Shown here piece after piece: positions 52,252 to 60,742 of a stretch of 64,000 bases of DNA; position 1 is the stretch's first letter, and the number at the start of each line of letters is the position of its first letter. Below the pieces are notes generated by a model, which had not been told where the DNA came from, did not search any database, and saw only the letters and a program-made list of their open reading frames with translations. The position numbers were made by a program, and so were the translations under genes. This stretch comes from Planomonospora sp. ID67723 (GTDB lineage Bacteria; Actinomycetota; Actinomycetes; Streptosporangiales; Streptosporangiaceae), in NCBI RefSeq assembly GCF_015711605.1, contig NZ_JABTEZ010000007.1, positions 62,001 to 126,000 of the forward strand, given 5' to 3'.

Positions 52252-52307
52252 GCGAGTGCCTCCTGTGCGAGAAGCGGGACATGTGTCACCGCCCGTCCGT
52301 CGCGCTT

Positions 52308-52337
52308 CCTATCGACAGACAGGGCGCGGGGATAAGG
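52308..52337 (-). promoter_or_regulatory. Probable sigma-28-type promoter of the che operon
   Basis: CCTTA, 16 bases, GTCGATAGG on the minus strand, about 55 bases before cheB. Two mismatches from the common form but identical spacing. Confidence 0.5.
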
Positions 52338-52500
52338 ATTCGCCGGACTTCCGCGAAGACGGATATGACCGATCCGATATCGCGTCGCGACCACAGTGCG
52401 ACATCGAACCATTACAAGGGGCTACCACTCGGAGCGGCCGGGGCAGGGCCGGACATGGCGTCGCAGGCGGAGTCCTTGCCGGGAGCATGCCTTGCTGTCA

Positions 52501-52529
52501 CCGGCGCGTGCCGGACCGGCACGCGCCGG
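52501..52529 (-). terminator. Terminator hairpin of the MFS gene
   Basis: Perfect 14-base arms CCGGCGCGTGCCGG / CCGGCACGCGCCGG separated by one base, five bases past the stop. Confidence 0.7.
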
Positions 52530-52533
52530 GCCG

Positions 52534-53922
52534 TCAGGCGCGGGTACGGCGGGCCGGGCGGCGGGTTCCGGCACGCGCCGGGGCGGGGGCCGGGCCGGGA
52601 CGGGACGGGGCAGCCGGCCGGCCGTTCCGGGACGCCTGCGGCCGGCGGAGGGGGGTCGCCCGGCGGATCCGCCGGGAGCCGCGCAGCGCGACGATCGTGG
52701 CGGCGACCGGGAGCCTGTGGCCGAGGGAGCGCGCCAGCAGCACCGCGGCGGCACACGTCACCGCGGTGGTCACCAGGCCCGCCAGGAGGAGGGCCGTACG
52801 GGGCCCCAGGGTGTCGCAGAGCATGCCGAGCAGCGGGCCCCCGACGGCCCCCGAGGCCGCCCCGACCATCGACTGCGCCGCCAGCACGCGACCCCGCATC
52901 GACGGCTCGGTGCCGAGCTGCGCACGGGTGCTGACCGTGGTGTCGAGGACCACCGCGCCGGCGGCGATCGGCAGCAGCACGAGGGCGAAGCCGACCAGTC
53001 CGGGGACGACCCCGCTGACGGCCTGCCCCACGCTGGTGAGCAGCGCGGCGGCGAACAGGATCCGGAACGTCAGGCTCGGCCGGGAGGCCGCGTACAGGCC
53101 GCCGAGGACGGCGCCGACGGCGAAGACGACGGACAGGATCCCGTAGCCGGTGGCGCCGGCCGCCAGGGGCCCGTCACTCATCGAGGCCATGGTGACCTGG
53201 TAGTTGCGGCCCAGCGCGCCGAGGACGAAGGCGAGGCCGAGCAGGACGAGCAGCCACCGGGTCCGCCCGATGTAACGCAGTCCGGCCGCGATGCCGGTCT
53301 CCCCGGCCGCCGCGCGCGGCAGGGGGTGCATCTCGCCGCCGCGCATGCACAGCACCGTGACCATGACCAGGACGAAGCTCAGCGAGTTCAGCAGGAAGAG
53401 CGTTCCGGCGCCGGTGAGGGGGATGAGAACGCCGGCCAGGCCCATGCCGACGATGCGCCCCGCGGAGCTGATCACCGAACCGAGGGCCAGCGCGTTGGAC
53501 AGGTCCTCGGGACCGACGACCTCCGCCCCGAAGCGGCCCAGGGTGGGGCCGTCCAGGGCGGAGACCACCCCGCCGAGGAGGGCGACCGCGTAGATGGGCC
53601 AGAGGCTCTGCGTGCCGGAGAACGCGATCACCGCGAGGGCCGCCGCGAGCAGGCCGTGCAGGGCCTGGCCGGTCAGCAGCAGCGGGCGGGCGGGCAGACG
53701 GTCGGCGAGGGAGCCCCCGACGAAGGCCAGCAGCAGGGTCGGGACCGACTGCAGGAACAGGCCGAAGCCCAGGCTGGTGGCCGAGTGCGAGATGGACAGC
53801 AGGAGCCAGTTGACCCCCAGCACCTGCATCCACGTCCCGGCCACCGACAGGAAGTCGGCTCCCGCCCACAGGCGGTAGTTGTGGTTGCGCAGGGCACGCA
53901 GCATGTCGGGCCGTGACGACAA
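52534..53922 (-). CDS. MFS exporter (EntS/MFS_3-like)
   Basis: 462 residues from TTG 53922 with AGGAAG eight bases upstream; ATG 53904 is next in frame. Twelve membrane segments. N-half motif LRALRNHNYRLWAGADFLSVAGTWMQVLGVNWLL and GSLADRLPARPLLLTGQ match the EntS-like exporters of drugs or siderophores. A basic Pro/Arg-rich C-terminal tail (about 40 residues) is extra. Its upstream region carries a sigma-28-type promoter, so it may belong to the motility regulon. Substrate unknown. Confidence 0.87.
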   Translation of the reverse strand: MSSRPDMLRALRNHNYRLWAGADFLSVAGTWMQVLGVNWLLLSISHSATSLGFGLFLQSVPTLLLAFVGGSLADRLPARPLLLTGQALHGLLAAALAVIAFSGTQSLWPIYAVALLGGVVSALDGPTLGRFGAEVVGPEDLSNALALGSVISSAGRIVGMGLAGVLIPLTGAGTLFLLNSLSFVLVMVTVLCMRGGEMHPLPRAAAGETGIAAGLRYIGRTRWLLVLLGLAFVLGALGRNYQVTMASMSDGPLAAGATGYGILSVVFAVGAVLGGLYAASRPSLTFRILFAAALLTSVGQAVSGVVPGLVGFALVLLPIAAGAVVLDTTVSTRAQLGTEPSMRGRVLAAQSMVGAASGAVGGPLLGMLCDTLGPRTALLLAGLVTTAVTCAAAVLLARSLGHRLPVAATIVALRGSRRIRRATPLRRPQASRNGRPAAPSRPGPAPAPARAGTRRPARRTRA

Positions 53923-54068
53923 GGTCGTTCTTCCTCTCCGGATACTCACGGCCGAGAGGTTTCGCTGTGCCCACCCCGCCGAGTCGCGCCACAACGTGCC
54001 GGCGCCGCAGGAGGGCGGTCGTGCGGCACGCGGGCCCCAAAGGCTCCGGGCGCTCCGTCCTCCGCAGG

Positions 54069-54098
54069 TCCATCGGCACGGGGCGGCGGGCCCTGAGT
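54069..54098 (-). promoter_or_regulatory. Sigma-28-type promoter upstream of the MFS gene
   Basis: ACTCA, 16 bases, GCCGATGGA on the minus strand, about 140 bases before the MFS start. No other minus-strand gene lies between. Confidence 0.6.
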
Positions 54099-54118
54099 GT
54101 TCGCGGGCGCGGACACGC

Positions 54119-54149
54119 CGACGGCTCCGGCGGGGAGCCGGAGCCGTCG
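54119..54149 (-). terminator. Terminator hairpin of MCP5
   Basis: 12-base perfect stem CGACGGCTCCGG / CCGGAGCCGTCG, seven-base loop, 45 bases past the MCP5 stop. Confidence 0.75.
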
Positions 54150-54193
54150 GTGGACCGCCGGGGGACAGCGATCCGGGGGAGGCGGGGTCGTCG

Positions 54194-55780
54194 TCAGACG
54201 GAGAAGCGGCCGACGACGGCGCGCAGCTCCTCGGACATGCGGGCGAGCTCCTCGGAGGCCCGCTGGGTGTCGCCCACGCTCGAGCTGGTGAGCTGGGCCG
54301 CCTGGGCCACCGCCGAGATGTTCCCGGCGATCTGCCCGGAACCGGCCGCGGCCTCGGCCACGCTGCGGTTCATCTCGTTGGTGGTGGCGGTCTGCTCCTC
54401 CACCGCGCTGGCGATGGTGAGCTGGTAGTCGTTGATCCGCGCGATGATGTCGCTGATCTCCGCGATCGCCGCCACCGCGCCGCTGGTGTCGGCCTGGATG
54501 GCCTCGACCCGCTTGGCGATGTCCTCGGTGGCCTTGGCGGTCTCCTGGGCCAGGTCCTTGACCTCGCCCGCCACGACCGCGAAGCCCTTGCCGGCGTCGC
54601 CGGCGCGGGCGGCCTCGATGGTGGCGTTGAGCGCCAGCAGGTTGGTCTGCTCGGCGATGCTCGTGATCGTCTTGATCACACTGCCGATCTCCGCGGAGGA
54701 CGCCCCCAGCTTGCCCACGATCTCGTTGGTCGACTGCGCCGCGGTCACCGCCTGCGCGGCCACCTTGGCGGCCTCACTGGCGCTGTGGGCGATCTCGCGG
54801 ATCGCCGAGCCCATCTCCTCGGCGCCGGCGGAGACCGTCTCCACGTTGCGGGAGACCTCGTCGGCGGCGGCGGTCACGACCCCCGCCTGCAGGCTGGTCT
54901 CCTCGGCGCTGGCGGCGATCTGGGTGCTGGTGACGGTCAGCTCCTGCGAGGCCGAGGCCAGCGAGGTCGACGATCCGTCGATGGTGCGCACCGCGCTCCG
55001 CATCGACTCGATCGCCTGGTTGAGCGCAACGCCCATCTCGCCGACCTCGTCCCGGCTGCGGACCCCCACCCGGCCGGTCAGGTCGCCGGCGGCGACCCGC
55101 TTGAGCGTGTCGGCCACCGAGCGCACCGGGCCGACGATCACCCGGGAGACCACCAGGGCGCTGGCGACCCCCCAGACCATGCCGACGGCCAGGAGAAGGA
55201 TGACGAGGAAGCGGGCGGAGTCCACGGTCTCGTTGAACTCGGCGCTGGCGGACAGCTTGGCGGTCGCCTCCTCCAGGGCGGCGTCCAGCTTCTCCTCGTA
55301 GGCCTTGCGCAGCGCCCGGTTGGCGCCGAGGGCCGCCTCGGTCGCGGCCGCCTTGTCGGTGGCGTAGAGGGTGAACTCGGCGGCCAGGGCGTCCTTCCAC
55401 GCGCCGATGCTGTCGGCGATCTCCTCCACCTGCGCGCTCTGCGCCGGGGAGTCGGCGAAGGCGGCGGTCTCCCCGAGAGCGTCATCGATCTTCGCGAACC
55501 GCTCCGCGACCTCGTCACTGAACCCGGGGTCCCCGGTCATCAGGAACCCGCGCTCGTCATTGGCGGCGGCCTTGGCTGTCAGCGCGACCTTCTGCAGGCC
55601 GGTGATGAACGGAACGGACTTCTGCAACTGCTCGTTGTGCACGTCCTGCAGGGCGCTGATCTTCATCAGGCCGGTCACCCCGGTGACCACGGCGGTCAGG
55701 GCGAGGATCGCCACCGCCATGAAGATCTTCGTGCTGATCCGGCGGTCCGCCAGCAGCCGCCAGGGTCCCTTCACTTCCAC
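54194..55780 (-). CDS. Methyl-accepting chemotaxis protein (MCP5)
   Basis: 528 residues from GTG 55780 with GAGGA six bases upstream (GTG 55786 is too close to it). Membrane segments at about 17-40 and 190-210, CHASE3/4HB-like sensor between ([19 protein letters not shown]), HAMP, and tip [39 protein letters not shown]. The signalling half is nearly identical to MCP1, suggesting duplication. Confidence 0.95.
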   Translation of the reverse strand: MEVKGPWRLLADRRISTKIFMAVAILALTAVVTGVTGLMKISALQDVHNEQLQKSVPFITGLQKVALTAKAAANDERGFLMTGDPGFSDEVAERFAKIDDALGETAAFADSPAQSAQVEEIADSIGAWKDALAAEFTLYATDKAAATEAALGANRALRKAYEEKLDAALEEATAKLSASAEFNETVDSARFLVILLLAVGMVWGVASALVVSRVIVGPVRSVADTLKRVAAGDLTGRVGVRSRDEVGEMGVALNQAIESMRSAVRTIDGSSTSLASASQELTVTSTQIAASAEETSLQAGVVTAAADEVSRNVETVSAGAEEMGSAIREIAHSASEAAKVAAQAVTAAQSTNEIVGKLGASSAEIGSVIKTITSIAEQTNLLALNATIEAARAGDAGKGFAVVAGEVKDLAQETAKATEDIAKRVEAIQADTSGAVAAIAEISDIIARINDYQLTIASAVEEQTATTNEMNRSVAEAAAGSGQIAGNISAVAQAAQLTSSSVGDTQRASEELARMSEELRAVVGRFSV

Positions 55781-55832
55781 TGTCACTCCTCAAGCCGCTC
55801 CGGGCGGCGTTTTAGTCATAGGTGCCCGACCC

Positions 55833-55862
55833 CTCATCGGCACAGGGGAGAAGGACCTGAGC
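55833..55862 (-). promoter_or_regulatory. Sigma-28-type promoter of MCP5
   Basis: GCTCA, 16 bases, GCCGATGAG on the minus strand, about 53 bases before the start. Confidence 0.75.
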
Positions 55863-55947
55863 CGGGGAACAGGCTTTCCCACCCGCGCGCCCGGGATTTT
55901 CGTACGGTGCCGCCCCGGTAGGGCCGAGCCCTCGCCGCGCGGCTCCG

Positions 55948-58386
55948 TCAGCCGGCCAGCCGCTCGCCTCCGGCGGGCTCGGGCCCGCCGAGGGGGGACC
56001 GGCGCCCGGACGGGCCCTCGATCTCACCTTCGGTCAGCAGCCGGCCCAGCTCGGCGGCGGGCACCGGCCGGCTGAAGAGGTATCCCTGACCCAGCGGGCA
56101 GTGCATGTCCCGCAGGAACTCCTCCTGTTCGCTGGTCTCCACCTTCTCCGCGATGGCGGGCAGGTCCAGGCTCTCGCAGAGGCTGAGGATCGCCTTGGTG
56201 AAGGCGTGCCGCTGGCGCGAGTCGGAGTCCGTCCCGCGTTCGAGGGTGGTGAAGGCGCCGTCGATCTTGACCACGTCCACCGGCAGGTGCTGCAGGTAGG
56301 CCAGCGAGGAGTACCCGGTCCCGAAGTCGTCGATGGCGATCCGCACGCCGTGCCGGCGCAGGTCCGACAGGTAGCCGATGACCCGGGCGGTCTCCTCCCG
56401 GCCCGTGGCGAGCAGCGCGGTCTCGGTGATCTCCAGGATGAGCGCGTCCCCCGGCAGACCGCTCTCCTCCAGCGCCGTCAGCACCGAGGAGACGAACTCC
56501 TTGCGGCGGAGCTGCCGGCCGGAGACGTTGACGTTGACGGCGATGCCGTAGCGCTCGTACCAGAGGGCCGCGTCGCGGCAGGCGCGGCGGAGCACCTGGG
56601 CGCCGATCGGCACGACCAGGCCGGTCTCCTCGGCGGTGGGGATGAACGCGTCCGGCGGGACGATCCCGTCGGGGGACTGCCAGCGCAGCAGCGCCTCGAC
56701 GGCCTGGACCTGCCCGGTCGCCAGGTCCACCACGGGCTGGTAGTTCAGTACGAACTCCTCCCGCTCCAGCGCACGGCGCAGACCCTCGGTGAGGCGGGCC
56801 TGGCCGAGCTGCTCGACGCGCAGGCCCGGGTGGAAGACGCTGATCTGGTTCTTGCCCGCGGCCTTGGCCGCGTACAGGGCGAGGTCCGCGTCGCGCATGA
56901 CGTCCTGCGCCGCGGCCGACTCGGCGATCATGTACAGGCCCACGCTGGCGGTGACGTGGAAGGAGTGCTCGCCCACGGCGAAGGGCCGGGCCATCACGTC
57001 GACGACCCGCGCGGCCACGTGGCCCGCCTCCTCGGCGCTCACGTCCTCCAGCAGGATGGCGAACTCGTCTCCGCCGAGCCGGGCCAGCGTGTCGGCCTCG
57101 CGCAGGATCTCGCCCAGCCGGTGACCGGCCTGGACGAGGAGCTGGTCACCGGCCGGGTGGCCGTAGGTGTCGTTGACGTGCTTGAACCCGTCGAGGTCGA
57201 GCATGAGCAGGGCGTGCCTGGCCTCGGGCGCGCGCCGGACGGTGGCCTGCTCCAGCCGGTCGTGGAAGAGCGCCCGGTTGGCCAGGCCGGTCAGGTGGTC
57301 GTGCATCGCCCGGTGGCTGAGCAGCTGCTGCAGGGCCTGCTGCTCCTCCAGCGCCCGGGAGAGTTCGGCGGCCTGCTCGTCGAGCAGCGAGGCGCGGCGC
57401 TCGGCCACATTGGTGTTGGTGATCAGCCGGAAGACCAGGAACACCATCAGGACGATGAAGATGGCCATCGGCACCACGAGTTCGGACGGCCGCACCACCG
57501 TGCCGGGCTCCATGTTGAACGCGAGGGAGAGCGGTCCCGCGCAGGCCGCCACCAGGAAGGTGAGGCTCCGCGCGGTGGTGAGGCGGGCGGCGCGGGTCTC
57601 CGCGCCGCGGGCCGCGGGGTGCAGCACGGACGCGCCCATGAGGACGAACCACACCAGCCAGCCGGCGTTGCCGAGGAGGCCGTAGTTCCAGCTCTCCCCG
57701 CGCTGGAGCATCATGGCGTAGGTCACGTCGCCGAAGAGCATCCCGGCCAGGCCCAGGTTGAGCATCGCGTAGGACGGGTTGCGCAGGCCGTGCGTGAACC
57801 AGAGCCGGACCGCCATGAAGTGGACGATCATGTCCGCGAAGGGGAACGTCGACGCCAGCAGCAGGTCCCGGCCCGACAGCGTCCGGAATCCCCCGTAAGG
57901 GTTGAAGGACATCGTCCAGTACACGAAGAGCAGCCCCAGCACGATGACCATCGCATCCAGCATCACGCCGACGTTCCTGGAGCGGATCGAGTTGCCCGGC
58001 ATCTTCCCCAGGCCCGCGATCAGCAGCGGGTACGCCGCCAGGTAGGCCAGGTCGATCCACGGAGGGACCTCACCGCCGTCCGCTCTCAGGTACCAGCCCG
58101 TCCACAACAGGTCGGCGCCGACCCATGCCGCCAGGCCCGCGGCCAGCAGCCGCCACGCCGCCGCCGCGGCCGGGCGCTGCCGGCGGATCCCGGCGACCAT
58201 CGTGATCACGGCGCCGATCGACACGAGCAGCCTGGTCATCACCCCGGCCTGGTCCGGCAGGAGCAGGCCGGCGACGCTCAACGCCGCACCGGCCAGGAGG
58301 AAGACCAGCCAGAGGCGGGATCGGATGCCCGTACCGCGCCGCCTCCGGTCCGTCGCCCTCTTCAGGAGGGAGGCGTCTGGCTGCAT
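55948..58386 (-). CDS. Membrane GGDEF-EAL protein (c-di-GMP synthase/phosphodiesterase)
   Basis: 812 residues from ATG 58386 with AGGAGAAG upstream. About nine membrane segments in residues 20-320 form a sensor of unknown type. The GGDEF domain has an intact active site (TLARLGGDEFAILL), with DLDGFKHVNDTYGHPAGDQLL. The EAL domain has VQAVEALLRWQSPDG, NVNVSGRQL, LEITETALL and IAIDDFGTGYSSLAYLQHLPVDVVKIDGAF, so it too looks active. Net direction cannot be told. It would feed or drain the pool read by the PilZ protein at 34.4 kb. Confidence 0.93.
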   Translation of the reverse strand: MQPDASLLKRATDRRRRGTGIRSRLWLVFLLAGAALSVAGLLLPDQAGVMTRLLVSIGAVITMVAGIRRQRPAAAAAWRLLAAGLAAWVGADLLWTGWYLRADGGEVPPWIDLAYLAAYPLLIAGLGKMPGNSIRSRNVGVMLDAMVIVLGLLFVYWTMSFNPYGGFRTLSGRDLLLASTFPFADMIVHFMAVRLWFTHGLRNPSYAMLNLGLAGMLFGDVTYAMMLQRGESWNYGLLGNAGWLVWFVLMGASVLHPAARGAETRAARLTTARSLTFLVAACAGPLSLAFNMEPGTVVRPSELVVPMAIFIVLMVFLVFRLITNTNVAERRASLLDEQAAELSRALEEQQALQQLLSHRAMHDHLTGLANRALFHDRLEQATVRRAPEARHALLMLDLDGFKHVNDTYGHPAGDQLLVQAGHRLGEILREADTLARLGGDEFAILLEDVSAEEAGHVAARVVDVMARPFAVGEHSFHVTASVGLYMIAESAAAQDVMRDADLALYAAKAAGKNQISVFHPGLRVEQLGQARLTEGLRRALEREEFVLNYQPVVDLATGQVQAVEALLRWQSPDGIVPPDAFIPTAEETGLVVPIGAQVLRRACRDAALWYERYGIAVNVNVSGRQLRRKEFVSSVLTALEESGLPGDALILEITETALLATGREETARVIGYLSDLRRHGVRIAIDDFGTGYSSLAYLQHLPVDVVKIDGAFTTLERGTDSDSRQRHAFTKAILSLCESLDLPAIAEKVETSEQEEFLRDMHCPLGQGYLFSRPVPAAELGRLLTEGEIEGPSGRRSPLGGPEPAGGERLAG

Positions 58387-58767
58387 CGTCTTCTCCTGGC
58401 GTGTGGTCATCTGCCGTGGTGGTACAGGTCGTGGGGGCGTGAGCCGGTCGGGTTCGCCCGGGGGACGGGCGGTCCCGCGGGCACGACCAGGAGAGGGGGA
58501 GGGCCCGATACCGGTGACGGGCAGGGGTTCAGCGCGCGCCGGGGGCCGGATCGGCCATCGAACCGACGTTCGGTCATGCGGGATGAGCGTTCGGTTGCTC
58601 CACGGGTGCAGATCCGTTGCCGGGGAGGCCACGCGAATTCAAAGCCTCGGTCACAACCACATGAACAGGGTTGATAACGTTCTGTTTGGGGTGAATCGCT
58701 ATATGTGATGAAGCTTCAAGGTTCTGGGGAGGACCGTGAGGCGCCGGGGGAGCCTGTGGGGGGCAGC
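58387..58767. other. Divergent intergenic region
   Basis: Between the GGDEF-EAL and kinase genes. The stretch at 58640-58705 is AT-richer and probably holds the kinase promoter (TTGATAACG region). No sigma-28-type site with correct spacing and no RNA structure was seen. Confidence 0.4.
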
Positions 58768-59847
58768 ATGCTGAACAGCGGTGATCGTCTTGGTCGCACC
58801 GCCTCGTATCGGCCTGATGCTTCGGACACGACCCGGGCGATCCTCGGCCTGCTCAGCGAACGGCTGCGCGGCTCCGACGACTCCGGCGGGGTGAGCACGG
58901 ACACGACGCTGCTGTCCGGGCTGCGCAGCGTTCCCGGCATCTCCTCCGCGGAGCTGCGGCCGGCCGACGCCTCCCCGCCACCCGACGGGGAGCTGTTCTG
59001 GCCTGCCGGACCCGGCAGGCTGCTCGCCGTGGTCCTGGAGGAGGGCTACAACGGCCACGGGATCCCCGAGGCGCTCTCCTGCCTGGCCGCGGCCCTGGAG
59101 GCGATCTGGCGCCGGGACGAGGAAACCCGCGCCGACTCCTCCTCCGACACCACGCTGGCCAAGGCGAAGACGGAGTTCATCGGCCAGGTCGTGCACGACC
59201 TGGCCACTCCCATAACGCCGATCCTGGCCTACGCCGGCCTGCTGTCCGATCCGGACACCGGGCCGCTCACCACCGACCAGCGCGAGTTCGTGAAGGTGAT
59301 CGAGCGCAACGCCCTGCGCCTGTCCGAGCTGCTCAACGATCTGCCCCTGCTGGCCGACCCGGCCTCTCCCGAGCTGGAGCTGCGTTCGGAACGGGTGGAC
59401 CCGATGGAGCTGCTGCGCGACATCACCGCCCAGTTCCGGCCCGGAGCCATGCACGCCGGGATCACCCTCCGGTACCAAGCCCGCCCCGGCCCGGCTCTGA
59501 ACTGCAACGCGATCCGGATCCGCCGCATGTTCGACCTCCTGCTGACCACGGCGATCACCCGCTCCCACCCCGGCGGGACCGTCGAGGTCGACGCCCGGCC
59601 CACGGTCGACGGATGGTGGATCGACGTCATCTGCCTGCCCGCCACCTCCGAGGCGGGCCCCGGCGATGCGGCCGAACGGCGCGAGCAGCCCGCAGGAGAG
59701 ACCGCCTGGCCCCGGATCGGCATGGCCAGGGCCATCGCCGGCATGCACGGCGGCACGATCGACATCACCGACCAGGGGACGAAGGGGTCGGTGATCAGAG
59801 TGGAACTGCCCTGGGAACCGCTCCGAGACCGGAGGGAAGCACCTTGA
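58768..59847 (+). CDS. Soluble histidine kinase with degenerate ATP site
   Basis: 359 residues from ATG 58768 (GTG 58705 and ATG 58708 are alternatives). No membrane segment. An N-terminal divergent GAF-like region is followed by a HisKA helix with QVVHDLATPITPILAYAGLL. The catalytic domain is unusual: the N-box reads FDLLLTTAITRSHPGGT without the conserved Asn, and the DxGxG box is replaced by VDGWWIDVICLPATSEAG. It may dimerise and pass phosphate without ATP binding, or act as a phosphatase or scaffold. Overlaps the response regulator gene (TTGA). Confidence 0.78.
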   Translation: MLNSGDRLGRTASYRPDASDTTRAILGLLSERLRGSDDSGGVSTDTTLLSGLRSVPGISSAELRPADASPPPDGELFWPAGPGRLLAVVLEEGYNGHGIPEALSCLAAALEAIWRRDEETRADSSSDTTLAKAKTEFIGQVVHDLATPITPILAYAGLLSDPDTGPLTTDQREFVKVIERNALRLSELLNDLPLLADPASPELELRSERVDPMELLRDITAQFRPGAMHAGITLRYQARPGPALNCNAIRIRRMFDLLLTTAITRSHPGGTVEVDARPTVDGWWIDVICLPATSEAGPGDAAERREQPAGETAWPRIGMARAIAGMHGGTIDITDQGTKGSVIRVELPWEPLRDRREAP

Positions 59848-60563
59848 GCAAGCTGCTGGTCATCGAAGACGACTCCGACACTCTCACCGCCATCCAGGTG
59901 CTCCTCAGTCACGGCGGGCACGAGGTGATCCCCGCGACGGACGGCCGCAGCGGCCTGCGTCTGCTGCACCAGCACAAGCCGGACGTGCTGATCCTCGACA
60001 TCGGCCTGCCCATCATGGACGGCTGGCAGGTGCTCGAGCGGGTCAGGGACATCAGCGACCTTCCGATCCTGATCCTCACCGGCCGGGGACAGGAGCGGGA
60101 GAAGGTGCGAGGGCTGCGCGCCGGAGCCGACGACTATCTCGTCAAGCCGTTCTCCCGTGCCGAGCTCACCGCCCGCGTGGAGGCGCTGCTGCGCCGCTCC
60201 GGCGCGGCGACGTGGGCCGAGGACGTCTACGACGACGGGGTCGTGCGGGTGGAGCCGTCGACCCGCACGGTCTTCGTCGAGGGCAACGACGTCCATCTGA
60301 CGCCCACCGAGTTCCGCCTGCTCAACACGCTCGTCCGGCACGCCGGCAACGTCCTGAGCTCCTCCCAGCTGCTCTCCCTGGTCTGGGACGACCCGACGGG
60401 CCTCAGCCCGGAGCGGGTGAAGTTCGCGATCCTGCGCCTGCGCCGCCGCATCGGCGCCGACGCGGCCAGCTCGCCCATCGAGGCGGTCCGCGGCGTGGGG
60501 TACCGCTACCGCCCCCCGACCCAGCAGCAGGGCGGTCGTGACGCCCTGTCCGCCCGGCGCTGA
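59844..60563 (+). CDS. OmpR-family response regulator
   Basis: 239 residues from TTG 59844 with GGAGGGAAG upstream. Receiver domain: Glu8-Asp9-Asp10, phosphoacceptor Asp52 in LILDIGLPIMDG, Lys in VKPF. C-terminal winged helix (VHLTPTEFRLLNTLVRHAGNVLSSSQLLSLVWDD ... AILRLRRRIG ... VRGVGYRYR). Partner is the overlapping kinase-like gene. Targets unknown. Confidence 0.94.
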   Translation: MSKLLVIEDDSDTLTAIQVLLSHGGHEVIPATDGRSGLRLLHQHKPDVLILDIGLPIMDGWQVLERVRDISDLPILILTGRGQEREKVRGLRAGADDYLVKPFSRAELTARVEALLRRSGAATWAEDVYDDGVVRVEPSTRTVFVEGNDVHLTPTEFRLLNTLVRHAGNVLSSSQLLSLVWDDPTGLSPERVKFAILRLRRRIGADAASSPIEAVRGVGYRYRPPTQQQGGRDALSARR

Positions 60564-60625
60564 CGGCCCCGGGGTCCGCGGGGGCGCGCCCATCGGCCGT
60601 CCGGGGCCCGGGAGCAGGCGTTTCA

Positions 60626-60655
60626 CCTCACTTCTGACCGTTTTCTGCCGATTCT
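60626..60655 (+). promoter_or_regulatory. Sigma-28-type promoter of the secreted metalloprotease
   Basis: CCTCA, 16 bases, GCCGATTCT on the plus strand, about 85 bases before the start at 60743. Confidence 0.75.
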
Positions 60656-60742
60656 TCGTACGAGGAGTGCCGTCGAGGCGGCTCCTTGCCGGACCGGCGA
60701 CCCTTGCTCGCCAGGCAGGCCAGGCGAGTCAGGGGTTCCAGG

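Noticed and set aside
53174-54079. Minus-strand frame starting just after the promoter at 54069
   Set aside because: Out of frame with the MFS gene and without recognisable protein features; it runs as a shadow through MFS codons.
58530-58580. GCCGATCC on the minus strand upstream of the GGDEF-EAL gene
   Set aside because: No NCTCA at 16 bases; the GCTCA nearby is followed by GTCGGTTCG, a poor -10.
60585-60620. Perfect GCCGATGGG -10 box on the minus strand after the response regulator
   Set aside because: The base block 16 positions upstream is CCTGC, not CTCA, and no minus-strand gene follows.
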